From: Deltaproteobacteria bacterium RIFCSPHIGHO2_02_FULL_44_16
GTDB lineage: Bacteria > UBA10199 > 2-02-FULL-44-16
Length of the DNA: 64,000 bases
NCBI GenBank assembly: GCA_001798185.1
Contig: MGRM01000028.1
Location: 1 to 64,000 of the forward strand
Reading direction: 5' to 3'
The notes beneath the pieces are model-generated. The model did no database searches, was not told the origin of the DNA, and was given only the letters and a program-made list of their open reading frames with translations. This document shows, in pieces, positions 1-8,988 of this stretch (positions are counted from its first letter, which is position 1; every line of letters starts with the position of its first letter). Position numbers and translations under genes: made by a program.

Positions 1-95
1 CGCAGAGGACCATGCCCTTGGGCATGGGTGAATGCGGCTGTTGCGCGCGAAGCGCGTGATGTTCAAGTGCCACGCGCTTGCGCGTGGGTATCTAC
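1..95. repeat. 95-bp repeat with three small palindromes, copy 1 (cut by window edge)
   Basis: Bases 1-95 are an exact reverse complement of 6353-6447 by direct reading. Each copy holds three short stem-loops: CATGCCC/GGGCATG, CGCGC/GCGCG and CCACGCGC/GCGCGTGG. The repeat may continue to the left of the window, because the partner continues into a GC-rich hairpin. No protein is supported here. Confidence 0.9.
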
Positions 96-228
96 TTGCA
101 AAGTCTTATTATGTCATTGCGAGGAGTCCCCCACGAATCTTGGGGGACGACGAAGCAATCTCCTGCAGATAGTGTTTTCAGGAGATCGCCACGCTCTTCG
201 AGCTCGCGATGACAACTTTATGAGTAGA
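91..228. repeat. Dispersed palindromic repeat (TGTCATTGCGAG family), copy B1, with inverted outer arms
   Basis: The core at 112-214 begins TGTCATTGCGAGGAG and ends CTCGCGATGACA, so its ends are inverted repeats. Inside are GAAGCAATCTCCTG and CAGGAGATCGCCACG. Related copies lie at 34756-34858, 44270-44357 and 54996-55098. Outside the core, 91-104 (TCTACTTGCAAAGT) and 215-228 (ACTTTATGAGTAGA) are inverted with 11 of 14 matches. Similar repeats are, from memory, common in genomes of uncultivated bacteria. No transposase is linked. Confidence 0.85.
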
Positions 229-230
229 CC

Positions 231-899
231 TTAAAGAGTTTTCAGAATTTTTTCAAAGGAAAGAGGCAACGCACTGGTAAACTCACATGTTTCACCTGAC
301 TCTGGATGTTTGAAAACGAGTCGAGAGGCATGCAAGAGATGATGATCAAGCTTCAACGTCTCTTCAGCTCTCCTTTTCGGATTTTGATAGAGTCGGTCTC
401 CTGCAAGTGGATAGCCATCAGAGGCAAGATGAACGCGAATTTGGTGTCGAACTCCAGTTGAGATGTTTATTTCCAACAACGTATGATCACCATAACGTTT
501 GAGAGTTCGATATTCCGTATGTGCAGGGCGTCCCTTGTGAGAAAGGATCATCTTTTTCTTTTTTCGAGGGTGATGCACAATCGGACGCTCTATCTCACCT
601 TGCTTGGGAGGATTTCCAACAACAAGCGCCAGATATTCTTTATGGATTTTCCCTTTTGAAAATTGTTCACGCAAATTTTCATAAGCATCTTTTGTTTTTG
701 CAATGATGAGAAGACCAGAAGTGTCATTATCAAGTCGATGAACGAGACCGAAATCGGGCAATGGAGAATTCGTAAGCTTCAGAAGATCAACAAGCGTTGG
801 CGAAACGCCATCTTTTTCCGGAAGACAAGGAACGCCAGCAGGCTTTTCAATCACCATCAGTGAGGCATCTTCGAAAATTATGTTTGGTTTTGCCGGCAT
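231..899 (-). CDS. RluA-family pseudouridine synthase
   Basis: The 222-residue protein isomerises uridine to pseudouridine in rRNA or tRNA in the cytoplasm. The family signature HRLDNDTSG sits at about residues 54-62, with the catalytic aspartate in it, and the later conserved stretch VRHQIRVHLA is present. There is no N-terminal S4 domain, so this is the short RluA/RluC-like form; the exact target uridine cannot be told. The gene starts 22 bases inside the end of the upstream metal-exporter gene on the same strand, which suggests translational coupling, although the two functions are unrelated. Its stop lies just beyond the arm of the repeat at 215-228. The function class is secure; specificity is not. 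Confidence 0.9.
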   Translation of the reverse strand: MPAKPNIIFEDASLMVIEKPAGVPCLPEKDGVSPTLVDLLKLTNSPLPDFGLVHRLDNDTSGLLIIAKTKDAYENLREQFSKGKIHKEYLALVVGNPPKQGEIERPIVHHPRKKKKMILSHKGRPAHTEYRTLKRYGDHTLLEINISTGVRHQIRVHLASDGYPLAGDRLYQNPKRRAEETLKLDHHLLHASRLVFKHPESGETCEFTSALPLSFEKILKTL

Positions 900-1819
900 T
901 GGAGCTGCAGATCTGCATGCGTAATATGGAAACGATCGTGAAGAATATCTTGTGCACGGTGACGAAGAGAATCTGCAACCGAGAGAGGCATGTCAGCTAA
1001 ATCAAGATGAGCGGTCATGACATACATATTTTTTGTCAGTTCCCAGATATGTATATGATGAACGTTCTGAATTTCAGGAATTTTCTGTATGAGCGTTTTT
1101 CTGATGGTTTCGGGCGAAAGATTTTTGGGCGTTGATTGCAAGAGGACATGCACAGCATCGCGAATGAGTCCAAACGACCAATAGGCAATGACAAGTGCGA
1201 TAAGAACAGAAGCAATGGGATCAGCTGCGGTCCATCCAGTGAAATGAATGATCAGAGCGGCAATCACCACACCCACTGATGAACCAAGATCAGAAAGGAC
1301 ATGCAGAAATGCTCCTTTGGCATTGATGTCATCTTCCACGATACGATGGAGGATCAGCGCCGTTACTCCATTGACCACAAGCCCGATGACCGCGATCACA
1401 AACATGGGTGTCGATTGTATAGCTTCTGGAGTGATGAAACGTTTGTAGGCTTCGTAGATGATCCAAAAGACAATGAGAAGAATGGTCATGCCATTGACAA
1501 GTGCTGCGAGAATTTCAGCGCGATAGAGTCCAAAACTTCTCTCTTCCGTTGCCGGTTTCATGGAGAGGATGACCGCTGTATAGCTGATGGTGAGCGCAAA
1601 GAGATGGGTGAACATGTGTCCTGCATCGGAAATGAGAGCCAAGGACCCCGTCCACCATCCGCCGAGAGCTTCGAGAATCATGGTCATTGCGGTAATGGCA
1701 ATGGAAATCAGAAAACGCTGTTTTTTCATGTGAGCGACTGGATCGTCCGTGCGTTCGCCGACGGCGATACATTCAACATGGCGTTTCCCATCTTCAGTGT
1801 GGTGGTGAAAATCGTGCAT
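878..1819 (-). CDS. Cation diffusion facilitator (CzcD-like metal/H+ antiporter)
   Basis: This 313-residue inner-membrane protein is a CDF exporter, probably for Zn2+, Co2+ or Cd2+. It has six predicted membrane spans. The metal-site pattern SLALISDAGHMFTH in the second span and HVLSDLGSSVGV in the fifth give the HxxxD/DxxxD-type ligands, and a C-terminal cytoplasmic domain follows. A His-rich N-terminus (MHDFHHHTEDGKRH) is typical of zinc-handling members. The ATG at 1819 was chosen; a GTG one codon upstream is also possible. GAGGG lies about 12 bases upstream. The rluA-like gene overlaps its 3' end. The exact metal is inferred only from the family. Confidence 0.9.
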   Translation of the reverse strand: MHDFHHHTEDGKRHVECIAVGERTDDPVAHMKKQRFLISIAITAMTMILEALGGWWTGSLALISDAGHMFTHLFALTISYTAVILSMKPATEERSFGLYRAEILAALVNGMTILLIVFWIIYEAYKRFITPEAIQSTPMFVIAVIGLVVNGVTALILHRIVEDDINAKGAFLHVLSDLGSSVGVVIAALIIHFTGWTAADPIASVLIALVIAYWSFGLIRDAVHVLLQSTPKNLSPETIRKTLIQKIPEIQNVHHIHIWELTKNMYVMTAHLDLADMPLSVADSLRHRAQDILHDRFHITHADLQLQCRQNQT

Positions 1820-1915
1820 CACGCTATCATGCCCTCAAGAGGGTCAACGAATCAAGATGAAGTTCATAAAGATTTTTCGTTGCTTCCTTTTCTTAAATCA
1901 TTCACATGTGAGGGT

Positions 1916-3139
1916 ATGAGTCAAAAACGTCTTGCAATTGTGCTTTCTGGTGGGGGCGCGCGTGGCGCCTATGAAGCAGGGGTCATTCATTATATTCGAA
2001 CCATGCTTCCAGCTCATGTCAGGGAGCGGCATTTTGATATTCAATGCGGCTCTTCTATCGGCGCGATCAATAGTTGTTTTATGACCGCCATGGCGCACGA
2101 TCCTGAAGCCCAAGGAAAAGAGATTCGACATTTATGGGAACGCGTACGCGAAGAAGATGTGTATCGTCGCGATCCTCAGGCGTTACTCGGCTTTCTCTCC
2201 AAAACAGGTCGTGGTGTCGTGACGAATCTTTTTATGGGCGCGCGACGATCCAATCATTTTCACGGATTTTTAGATACCTCTCCACTCCTTCCTTTTTTGG
2301 AGAGAATTATTCCATGGCAAATGATTTCAAAAAATATTGCCAACGGTCTAGTGAAAGCTCTTTCGATTGTGGCGACCAATGTTTTTACCGGAAAAATGGA
2401 ACTCTTCATCGAGAAACAACCACAGATCGAATACACCGGCGAATATCTCACGCACATGACACAGGTCACAGCTCTTCATGTGATGGCATCTTGTGCTATC
2501 CCCGTTGTTTTTCCCTCCGTGCTTGTCGATGGCGTGGCGTATATTGATGGCGGTTTACGTCTGAATACCCCGATGTCTCCGGCCATTCAACTCGGAGCTG
2601 ATTCGATTCTCATTATTGGTCTTCACCACAAACTTGCTCGGGGTGAGCATTTGCCAGAGCATGGAGAAAAAGGGGTGCAACCTCCGCTGGGACAAATTGT
2701 GGGTCGTGTCATGAACTCTATTTTTCTGGATCGTACGCAATATGACATCGAACAATTGGAACGCATCAACCGCATTGTCGATTGGTCGATAAAACTTTAT
2801 GGTGACCGTTATCTTGAAGATTTGAATCACATGCTTCAGCGAGAAAATATTCGAGGAGATATTGCCGATCGTGGACTCAAGCGCATTACTGCGCTTCGCA
2901 TGCTTCCCTCAGAAGATATTGCCGAACTTTTTAATCGTTACTATCAGATGCGTCGGCGCACACGGCTCACCACGTTTGAGCGCGTGATGATGCGCATTCT
3001 CGATATCGATCCTGCGGGGAGCACCGATTTTCTTTCCTATATTAGTTTCCGCCCAGATTATCTCAAAGCGCTCCTCGATCTCGGTTTTGAAGACGCTCGC
3101 ACACATCACGACAAACTCGTCAGTTTCTTGGAGCAGTGA
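1916..3139 (+). CDS. Patatin-like phospholipase (RssA/NTE family)
   Basis: This 407-residue protein is a predicted serine lipid acylhydrolase. The N-terminus carries the oxyanion-hole loop GGGARGAYEAG at about residues 12-22. The nucleophile elbow is GSSIGA, about 30 residues on, and the catalytic Asp is in DGGLRLNTP. This completes the Ser-Asp dyad of patatins. The C-terminal third has no recognised domain. The reading frame stays open for about 600 bases upstream, but that part is antisense to the metal exporter, so the start is placed at the ATG giving MSQKRLAIV. The Shine-Dalgarno GAGGG lies very close to it, so an upstream start near 1826 cannot be excluded. No signal peptide is visible. 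Confidence 0.88.
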   Translation: MSQKRLAIVLSGGGARGAYEAGVIHYIRTMLPAHVRERHFDIQCGSSIGAINSCFMTAMAHDPEAQGKEIRHLWERVREEDVYRRDPQALLGFLSKTGRGVVTNLFMGARRSNHFHGFLDTSPLLPFLERIIPWQMISKNIANGLVKALSIVATNVFTGKMELFIEKQPQIEYTGEYLTHMTQVTALHVMASCAIPVVFPSVLVDGVAYIDGGLRLNTPMSPAIQLGADSILIIGLHHKLARGEHLPEHGEKGVQPPLGQIVGRVMNSIFLDRTQYDIEQLERINRIVDWSIKLYGDRYLEDLNHMLQRENIRGDIADRGLKRITALRMLPSEDIAELFNRYYQMRRRTRLTTFERVMMRILDIDPAGSTDFLSYISFRPDYLKALLDLGFEDARTHHDKLVSFLEQ

Positions 3140-3163
3140 TTTTACAACTCGTCGTATCAGAAT

Positions 3164-4198
3164 TTAACGTGGTAAGTATTTTAAAATTTCTTGATCGAGA
3201 TGAACTGCTGAAGATCGAAGAGCTTGTTTCCATTTTTTCCCTCGCCTCTCAGCTTCTTTCCAAGCTCTTTTTAAAGATGTGCTATCTTCTTCTCCAAGCA
3301 GGGCAATAAGTTGAGATGCTTGATGAAGATCTTTGGTGCGTTTTGCTTGGTCCGTGATCGATCTTCTGGTGGCTACAATCAACTTATGAATGGCAAATCG
3401 TGCCGGATGAGGAACAGTCACCGGAATTCCGCCACGAGGTCCCATCAGAAGAGCCCGGACAATATCTTCGATTAAAAAATCGAGAAAAGAGAGAGCGAGA
3501 ACTTCGCTGTCGATAAGTTTTGGTATGGTGATAATTCCTTTTGGACGACCACGCTGAGGAGTGAGGAGATCGATGCGAATGCCGTGCGGATCAATATAAG
3601 AACTTGCAGGGTCAGAGTGGATCAGTTGCGGAATTTCTCGAAAAGGAAATCCATATTTGGTGAGATAGTGACGAAGATTGAACGGTTCTTGTGGAAGAAT
3701 CTCGATTGTTGGATCAAAGACAATATCAACATCGTTTGTCTTGAGGGTGGCATTATCAAAGATGGCTCCAAGCATTCCCGTATATGTTTGAAATGCAAGA
3801 GATCCAACAAGAACACCGCTTCCATCAATGATATTTGCTTCTGAAAGACACTGAACAACATTGGCCATTCTTGCATCAAGTTTTGGGATTCCGCCCCTTA
3901 CGAGCATCGAAGCCTGACGGTCCTCACGTTCACGGTGCACTTTAAGAAGTTTTGTTATTTCACGTCGCTCTTGTCGCGATTGTTCGATCAAAGAGTTTTT
4001 TTTGGGATCAGCTGGTCCAACGTAGATTTGTTTTGTCTGACCATCTTCGTAAGACTGGGTGTACCAGTATATTTTTCCTTTAATGGTTTTTTTGACATAG
4101 CGAGGAATGGCATTTAGTTTTGGTTCTAATGATGCACGGGCAAAACAGGTCTCTTGGAATTCAGAAAAAAGGGTCCTGGTAGCAAGATCGAGTCGCAT
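3164..4198 (-). CDS. GSU2403-type nucleotidyltransferase-fold protein
   Basis: The 344-residue protein resembles the GSU2403 family of polymerase-beta-fold nucleotidyltransferases. Residues 1-100 are basic and helical. The core follows, with a GSLAFQTY stretch and the acidic pair TNDVDIVFD that would bind metal. A helical C-terminus ends the protein. The family is often grouped with AbiEii-like toxins, but no antitoxin gene is adjacent: neighbours are the convergent patatin gene and asnS upstream on the same strand. Either it acts alone, or its N-terminal part takes the partner role. Its reaction is unknown. It is one of five separate nucleotidyltransferase modules in the window. Confidence 0.72.
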   Translation of the reverse strand: MRLDLATRTLFSEFQETCFARASLEPKLNAIPRYVKKTIKGKIYWYTQSYEDGQTKQIYVGPADPKKNSLIEQSRQERREITKLLKVHREREDRQASMLVRGGIPKLDARMANVVQCLSEANIIDGSGVLVGSLAFQTYTGMLGAIFDNATLKTNDVDIVFDPTIEILPQEPFNLRHYLTKYGFPFREIPQLIHSDPASSYIDPHGIRIDLLTPQRGRPKGIITIPKLIDSEVLALSFLDFLIEDIVRALLMGPRGGIPVTVPHPARFAIHKLIVATRRSITDQAKRTKDLHQASQLIALLGEEDSTSLKRAWKEAERRGKKWKQALRSSAVHLDQEILKYLPR

Positions 4199-4279
4199 GG
4201 TTAGTTATACGTTAACATAGGGTATTTTCAAAAATCAACGTATAACTCATATTCAAGAGAATATTTATATTTCAATGGG

Positions 4280-5569
4280 TTATGGAGTCAAACGCATAAT
4301 CATTCTCGGAAACGGAATGGTTTCACGAATGTGATGTGTTCCGCAGATCCAGCCGGTGAGACGTTCAAGACCATAGCCAAAACCAGAGTGGGGAACAGAG
4401 CCATATTTGCGCAGATCAAGATACCATTCAAACGCTTCGCGTGGAAGACCGTGTTCTTTGATGCGCGCTGCAAGCATTTCATAATCATCTTCACGCTGAC
4501 TGCCGCCAATAATTTCACCAAATCCTTCAGGAGCTAACATGTCAGCACAAAGCACATAGTTCGAATCTTTTGGATCACGCTTCATGTAAAACGCTTTCAC
4601 GTTTGCAGGATATTTTTCGACAAAAAGAGGTTTGGTCATTTTCTCGGTGAGCATCGTTTCATCAGCTGCACCAAGATCGCTTTCGTGCGAAATTTCACTC
4701 CCCTGTGCGCGTAATTTTTTGACAACATCCGTATGTGTCATGCGTGGGAAAGGAGGAGTGACATCTTCAAGCGGCTGAGTGTTGCGTTCGAGCATTTCAA
4801 ACTCTGATTTGTTTTTTTCAAGACATCGTTTGACGATATGTGAAATGAGTTGCTCTTGAATCTCCATGTTTCCCTGATGTTCTACAAATGCCATTTCCGC
4901 ATCCATCATCCAGAACTCAGTCAAATGTCGTCGAGTCTTCGACTTCTCAGCTCGAAACGTCGGACCAAAATCAAACACGCGCCCGTGCGCTGCTATTGCA
5001 GCTTCGATATAGAGCTGCCCTGATTGGGAGAGATAGGCTTTGCCCAAGTCAAAATAGGGAACTTCAAAGAGAGTGGTCGTTCCTTCGCATGCAGCTGGGG
5101 TTAAAATCGGAGCGTCGATTTTAATAAAATGATTTTTTTCAAACCATTCGTACGTTGCATAGATAATGGTATTGCGCACACGCTGGATTGCCCATTGCTT
5201 TGGTGAGCGAAGCCAAAGGTGACGTTGATCGAGCAGAAAATCAGGTCCATGTTCTTTTTTTCCAATCGGATATTCTTCTGCGATGTGGACAATTTTCAGA
5301 TCACGCACTTGTACTTCGTATTCTTCTTTTTTGGGATGTTTTGTGACTTCACCACTGACAATGACAGACGACTCAAGTGTCAGACGGTTGGCATCAGTCC
5401 AGATTTTTTCAGGAACCTCTTTTTGTACGACAATGCCTTGCGTGAAGCCACTTCCATCGCGAAGCTGAAGAAAGGTAATTTTTCCAGAAGAGCGAAAATT
5501 ATAGACCCATCCCTTGATCGTGACTGTTTTGCCAACATGTTGTGAAAGATGGGTGATCAAAACATCCAT
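4280..5569 (-). CDS. asnS: Asparaginyl-tRNA synthetase
   Basis: Class IIb aminoacyl-tRNA synthetase charging tRNA-Asn in the cytoplasm. The 429-residue protein has an N-terminal OB-fold anticodon domain ([26 protein letters not shown]). Class II motif 2 is [19 protein letters not shown] and motif 3 is [15 protein letters not shown] near the C-terminus. The length is normal for bacterial AsnRS. The start is at 5569 (MDVLITHL), preceded by GGAG with a 5-base gap. A longer in-frame reading to 5635 would add 22 hydrophobic residues and is rejected. The gene is transcribed away from the DUF6580 gene, with the palindromic element 5677-5775 in the shared upstream region. Confidence 0.96.
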   Translation of the reverse strand: MDVLITHLSQHVGKTVTIKGWVYNFRSSGKITFLQLRDGSGFTQGIVVQKEVPEKIWTDANRLTLESSVIVSGEVTKHPKKEEYEVQVRDLKIVHIAEEYPIGKKEHGPDFLLDQRHLWLRSPKQWAIQRVRNTIIYATYEWFEKNHFIKIDAPILTPAACEGTTTLFEVPYFDLGKAYLSQSGQLYIEAAIAAHGRVFDFGPTFRAEKSKTRRHLTEFWMMDAEMAFVEHQGNMEIQEQLISHIVKRCLEKNKSEFEMLERNTQPLEDVTPPFPRMTHTDVVKKLRAQGSEISHESDLGAADETMLTEKMTKPLFVEKYPANVKAFYMKRDPKDSNYVLCADMLAPEGFGEIIGGSQREDDYEMLAARIKEHGLPREAFEWYLDLRKYGSVPHSGFGYGLERLTGWICGTHHIRETIPFPRMIMRLTP

Positions 5570-5676
5570 AGTAGCTCCGAAAGAAAGCGCTATTGCTAGC
5601 AGGCTTATAAAAGAGTGTAAAGATGAAGCACTCAATTTTCCCCTTGAGCTTTCAGCATAAATCAGGTTTTCAGAAA

Positions 5677-5775
5677 TGAGAGGTTATTTCAAAATATTTA
5701 TTGTTTGCGGGTCCTGCCGCCTGCGGCATTCCGGCGTCACCCCCAATTAATTATCTCTTTTGAAATAACCTCTTA
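5677..5775. repeat. GC-rich palindromic element (GGGTCCTGCC family), copy 1, with inverted host arms
   Basis: The core at 5709-5743 reads GGGTCCTGCCGCC to GGCGTCACCC. It is a shortened version of copies at 30107-30180 and 62656-62729. It is bracketed by arms at 5677-5694 and 5758-5775 that are reverse complements with 17 of 18 matches (AGAGGTTATTTCAAAA / TTTTGAAATAACCTCT). These arm sequences are unique to this locus. It occupies the divergent space between asnS and the DUF6580 gene, so any promoters there must lie in or beside it. Confidence 0.85.
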
Positions 5776-5793
5776 TTCTCAAGGAGAAAAATT

Positions 5794-6327
5794 ATGTTCA
5801 CATTACGATTTCGAGTTCTGGCGACAATGATTCTGCTGGCTGCGGCAACGCGATTACTTCCACATCCTCCGAATTTTGCACCGATTACGGCGATGGCCCT
5901 TTTTGGCGGCGTCTATTTTGAAAAACGTTGGCACGCTTTTCTGGTTCCTTTTGTGGTGATGATCTTCAGTGATCTCATTATCGGATTTCATCCGACGATT
6001 TTATTTGTCTACGCTTCTTTTGCTTTGATCATTTTGATTGGACTTTCACTCCGTAAACAAATGACGCTCATTCGCACCGCGAGTGCGATGCTCGGTTCTT
6101 CCATTCTTTTCTTTTTGATCACCAATTTCAGTGTTTGGCTCATGTATGAAACCTATCCGAAAACACTCGCAGGACTTATCACTTGCTATGTCGCGGCCAT
6201 CCCCTTTTTCCACAACTCCCTTGTCGGAGATCTCTTTTATAGTACCGTTCTCTTCGGCGGATTTGCGCTGGCACAGCGATTCAAACCGAGTCTTTCAGTT
6301 GAGAGATCAATCGAAACAATCCACTAA
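5794..6327 (+). CDS. DUF6580 family integral membrane protein
   Basis: The 177-residue protein has about five to six hydrophobic segments and the family-typical opening RLLPHPPNFAPITAMALFGG. From memory, DUF6580 proteins resemble substrate-binding (S) subunits of ECF-type vitamin transporters, but no ECF ATPase or T component is nearby. The substrate is unknown. AAGGAG lies 9 bases before the ATG. The gene follows the palindromic element 5677-5775, whose right arm ends 18 bases upstream of the start, and is followed by the composite repeat at 6331. Confidence 0.75.
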   Translation: MFTLRFRVLATMILLAAATRLLPHPPNFAPITAMALFGGVYFEKRWHAFLVPFVVMIFSDLIIGFHPTILFVYASFALIILIGLSLRKQMTLIRTASAMLGSSILFFLITNFSVWLMYETYPKTLAGLITCYVAAIPFFHNSLVGDLFYSTVLFGGFALAQRFKPSLSVERSIETIH

Positions 6328-6330
6328 ATT

Positions 6331-6605
6331 GATTTTTTTGCGGTCATCCTGAGTAGATACCCACGCGCAAGCGCGTGGCACTTGAACATCACGCGCTTCG
6401 CGCGCAACAGCCGCATTCACCCATGCCCAAGGGCATGGTCCTCTGCGCGCGGGGTGGAGTTCAGATGGGGGTTGTCAGGGGGAGAGCAGGATCCCCCCCC
6501 TGACGTTAGCGAGCGTCGGGTTCACCCCGCGCGGGCGAATAGAGTGAAGGATCCCGTGTCATTCTCGGGATTCTTCACTACCCTCAGAATGACAAATTCA
6601 AAATC
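6331..6605. repeat. Composite nested repeat region
   Basis: This intergenic stretch is almost entirely repeat. Outer ends GCGGTCATCCTGAG and CTCAGAATGACAAA are inverted, and the match spreads outward to GATTTT/AAAATC. Inside are the exact inverted copy of window bases 1-95 (at 6353-6447), a GC-rich hairpin with arms GCGCGGGGTG and CACCCCGCGC (about 6447-6532), and an inner TCAGGGGG/CCCCCCCTGA pair. It looks like elements inserted into one another. No gene is seen; the stretch 6606-6684 holds only the leader of the next gene. Confidence 0.85.
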
Positions 6606-6684
6606 AAGAGCAAAATATAAATCGCAACATTCCTTGTTTTTAGTCGATAAAGAAAAGGAGAGGGGGCTTTGATAAGGTTTTTTG

Positions 6685-8979
6685 ATGACAACTTTACTCT
6701 CAAAGAATGCGAACCATTTGATTTTTCGATTGAATGTTGACGGAGATCGTCAACTCTCTTCGGAAGAAATCGACATGCTCGCGACAACTGCGATGGCTCT
6801 TTCAGAAGAGCTTGATCTGCCACCGCTTGAATCGCTTCAACTTTTTCTCGCTTCCCATGCGCTTATCGATAAGGTCAGAATACGACTGGGATTGTCACGT
6901 TTTCAACCGCTTCCTCTTGAGGAACTTCAGCGCGATGTGGAAAATATTGATACTCTACCAATGTTTTCTCAACTCTTTCCAGGAGGAGAGACAATTGCCG
7001 TGGCAAGCATGATAAGTGGCGCAGCCATCAGTTTCCCGGAATTGTTGGATCTCTCTTTGGAAAACATGCCTGAAGAAGAAATTTTTTCTGTATGGGGTAT
7101 TGATGTCGGGGCTTTTTTCGCTGGCATTGTTATCGATGTTCCGCGCGAACTTTTTCTTCTTCCGGGAAGGGTGATCTATCGCTCACTTGGATGCACCAAT
7201 TCCTTTCATGATCTCGATCCTTCTCTGAGCAAATGTTATACGAATAATTGGAAGCGAACAGAAGTTTTTGAAAGTCACTTTGCTCGTGTTCCATTTGCCC
7301 TTGTCGATTCTATATCGCAAACCGTTGTTCGTCTTTTAGAAGTAACGGAAGAACTCGCGTCAGGACTTGCCTATCAATTTGGTCTTTCATCTCTGGTTTA
7401 TGGAATGACACAAGGATGGATTGGAAAGCCGGCGCCACAGACAGAACGTGAATGGGGAACATTTACCGGTGGATTAGGACTCGCGACCGCAGGCTTACGT
7501 GCAAGTGTACTCAAAGGAAATAAAATCAATGGAGAATCGACTTTAAAAAAGACGAATATTGGTCATGAAGATTTATTTCCTTTTACAAGAGAGTTATTAG
7601 AAGCATTTAAAGATCACCTTGCACATGGTCGTCTCGATGAAGCAAAAGCGATGCTTGCTGAACTTGAATCAAATTCGAAAACTCCATCTGAAATATTTAC
7701 TGTATATACTTTAAGAGGAGAAATTTTTTTTCGAGAAGGGAAAGTTGCGGAAGCGATTGTTCTTCTTGAAGAAGCGGAACGAGTTGGTGCAGAAGGTGGA
7801 CAACATTTTTTTGCCTGTCAAACGGCGAAAGTTCTCGCAGAGCGCTATGCTCTTGAAGGCAATGGCGAAGCCGCTTTCGCTGCTTGGAAACGAGCCTATG
7901 AACATGCGGTCAAATCAGAACAGACGAATGTGATTGCGAATAACGGTATTCTTTATGCGCACGAACTTCTTGACCGAGGGTTGGCTGATATTGCTGTGGA
8001 AATCCTCGATCATATTGCTCCGGCTGCTAAAGAGACAGGAGGAGGAATTTTTGCTCAATATTTACTGACGCGCGCAGAACTTCTTTTCCTTCAGGGTCAA
8101 ATACGTGAAGCTGTTGTCGTCTTGCGGGACGGTCTCAACGCCATTGAACGAGCATCACATCAGGTCAAAGGGAATTATTTTCTTCAATATGCGAAGGCAC
8201 TCTATTTGGCAGGAGATCTTGAAGGAGCATTAAGATATGGAAGAATAGCTGAAGAGTTCCTTGAAGCAAACGGTGAAGCTGTGAGCTTGGCCGCACGACA
8301 AGCACAAATACAAGCCCTTTGTGATCTTCGTCGGCCACAAGAGGCCAGGAGAGCTTGGGAAGCAACTCAAGCAGCAATTGTACGTTTCTATAAAGGTCGT
8401 GAAATACCAGAAGCATTGAGACAACCAATTGTTCAAACCGAGGCAATGATCAATGAAATTGTTGGATATGCAACGGGAGATGTTATGATGTTGCGACGCG
8501 CACGGAATGCTTATGCAGCTTTAGGAGATCAAATTGGAGTGGCAAAAACACTTTGTTTCGAAGGAAAAGCTTTATTTAACCAAGGAATACCACTCGCTTC
8601 CATTGAGCCTCTTTTTGAAGCGATGCATATTGCTTTTCTCGAAACGACGAACCTTGAACTTGCTTCCTCTATCGCGAGGACATTTAACGAAGCATTGATT
8701 CAATTGGGATATGAACGTAGGATGCTGGATCCAGCGCTTGTTGCGAGAATGCTTGACACTCCTGAAATCTGGGAGAAGTTAATCGAACACGCTCAACCCG
8801 GAACTGTACAGATGTTAAGGGCAGAGCTTGCGATTGACGTGAAAAGATATGGGCTCGCATTACGGAACATAGAGGAAGTTCTAAGATTAGCAGAACAAGG
8901 AAATGTTTCTACGGAGATGTTTGTTATTGCAACCGGAGTTGGCATTTGGTTGCGAAGAGTTATTGGGGAAGCGCAATAA
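6685..8979 (+). CDS. Large TPR-repeat protein of unknown function
   Basis: The 764-residue protein is not recognised as a named family. Residues 1 to about 300 are a unique region with a few mildly hydrophobic stretches (for example WGIDVGAFFAGIVIDV) but no signal peptide. From about 300 to the end there are helical repeats of the tetratricopeptide type, with recurring A-x-x-L-x-E-A-E patterns such as KVAEAIVLLEEAERVG and GDLEGALRYGRIAEEFLE. TPRs usually hold protein partners, so a scaffold role is possible. The ATG at 6685 has AAGG 8 bases upstream; a TTG one codon earlier is also in frame. It faces the aldehyde dehydrogenase gene convergently with a 9-base gap. Confidence 0.7.
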   Translation: MTTLLSKNANHLIFRLNVDGDRQLSSEEIDMLATTAMALSEELDLPPLESLQLFLASHALIDKVRIRLGLSRFQPLPLEELQRDVENIDTLPMFSQLFPGGETIAVASMISGAAISFPELLDLSLENMPEEEIFSVWGIDVGAFFAGIVIDVPRELFLLPGRVIYRSLGCTNSFHDLDPSLSKCYTNNWKRTEVFESHFARVPFALVDSISQTVVRLLEVTEELASGLAYQFGLSSLVYGMTQGWIGKPAPQTEREWGTFTGGLGLATAGLRASVLKGNKINGESTLKKTNIGHEDLFPFTRELLEAFKDHLAHGRLDEAKAMLAELESNSKTPSEIFTVYTLRGEIFFREGKVAEAIVLLEEAERVGAEGGQHFFACQTAKVLAERYALEGNGEAAFAAWKRAYEHAVKSEQTNVIANNGILYAHELLDRGLADIAVEILDHIAPAAKETGGGIFAQYLLTRAELLFLQGQIREAVVVLRDGLNAIERASHQVKGNYFLQYAKALYLAGDLEGALRYGRIAEEFLEANGEAVSLAARQAQIQALCDLRRPQEARRAWEATQAAIVRFYKGREIPEALRQPIVQTEAMINEIVGYATGDVMMLRRARNAYAALGDQIGVAKTLCFEGKALFNQGIPLASIEPLFEAMHIAFLETTNLELASSIARTFNEALIQLGYERRMLDPALVARMLDTPEIWEKLIEHAQPGTVQMLRAELAIDVKRYGLALRNIEEVLRLAEQGNVSTEMFVIATGVGIWLRRVIGEAQ

Positions 8980-8988
8980 AACTCCACG

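Noticed and set aside
1301-1915. A 205-codon upstream extension of the patatin frame
   Set aside because: It is antisense to the clear cation-diffusion-facilitator gene and has no family features; the patatin domain starts at 1916.
5570-5635. Hydrophobic N-terminal extension of asnS
   Set aside because: A cytosolic synthetase needs no signal sequence; ATG 5569 has a good ribosome site and fits the family start.
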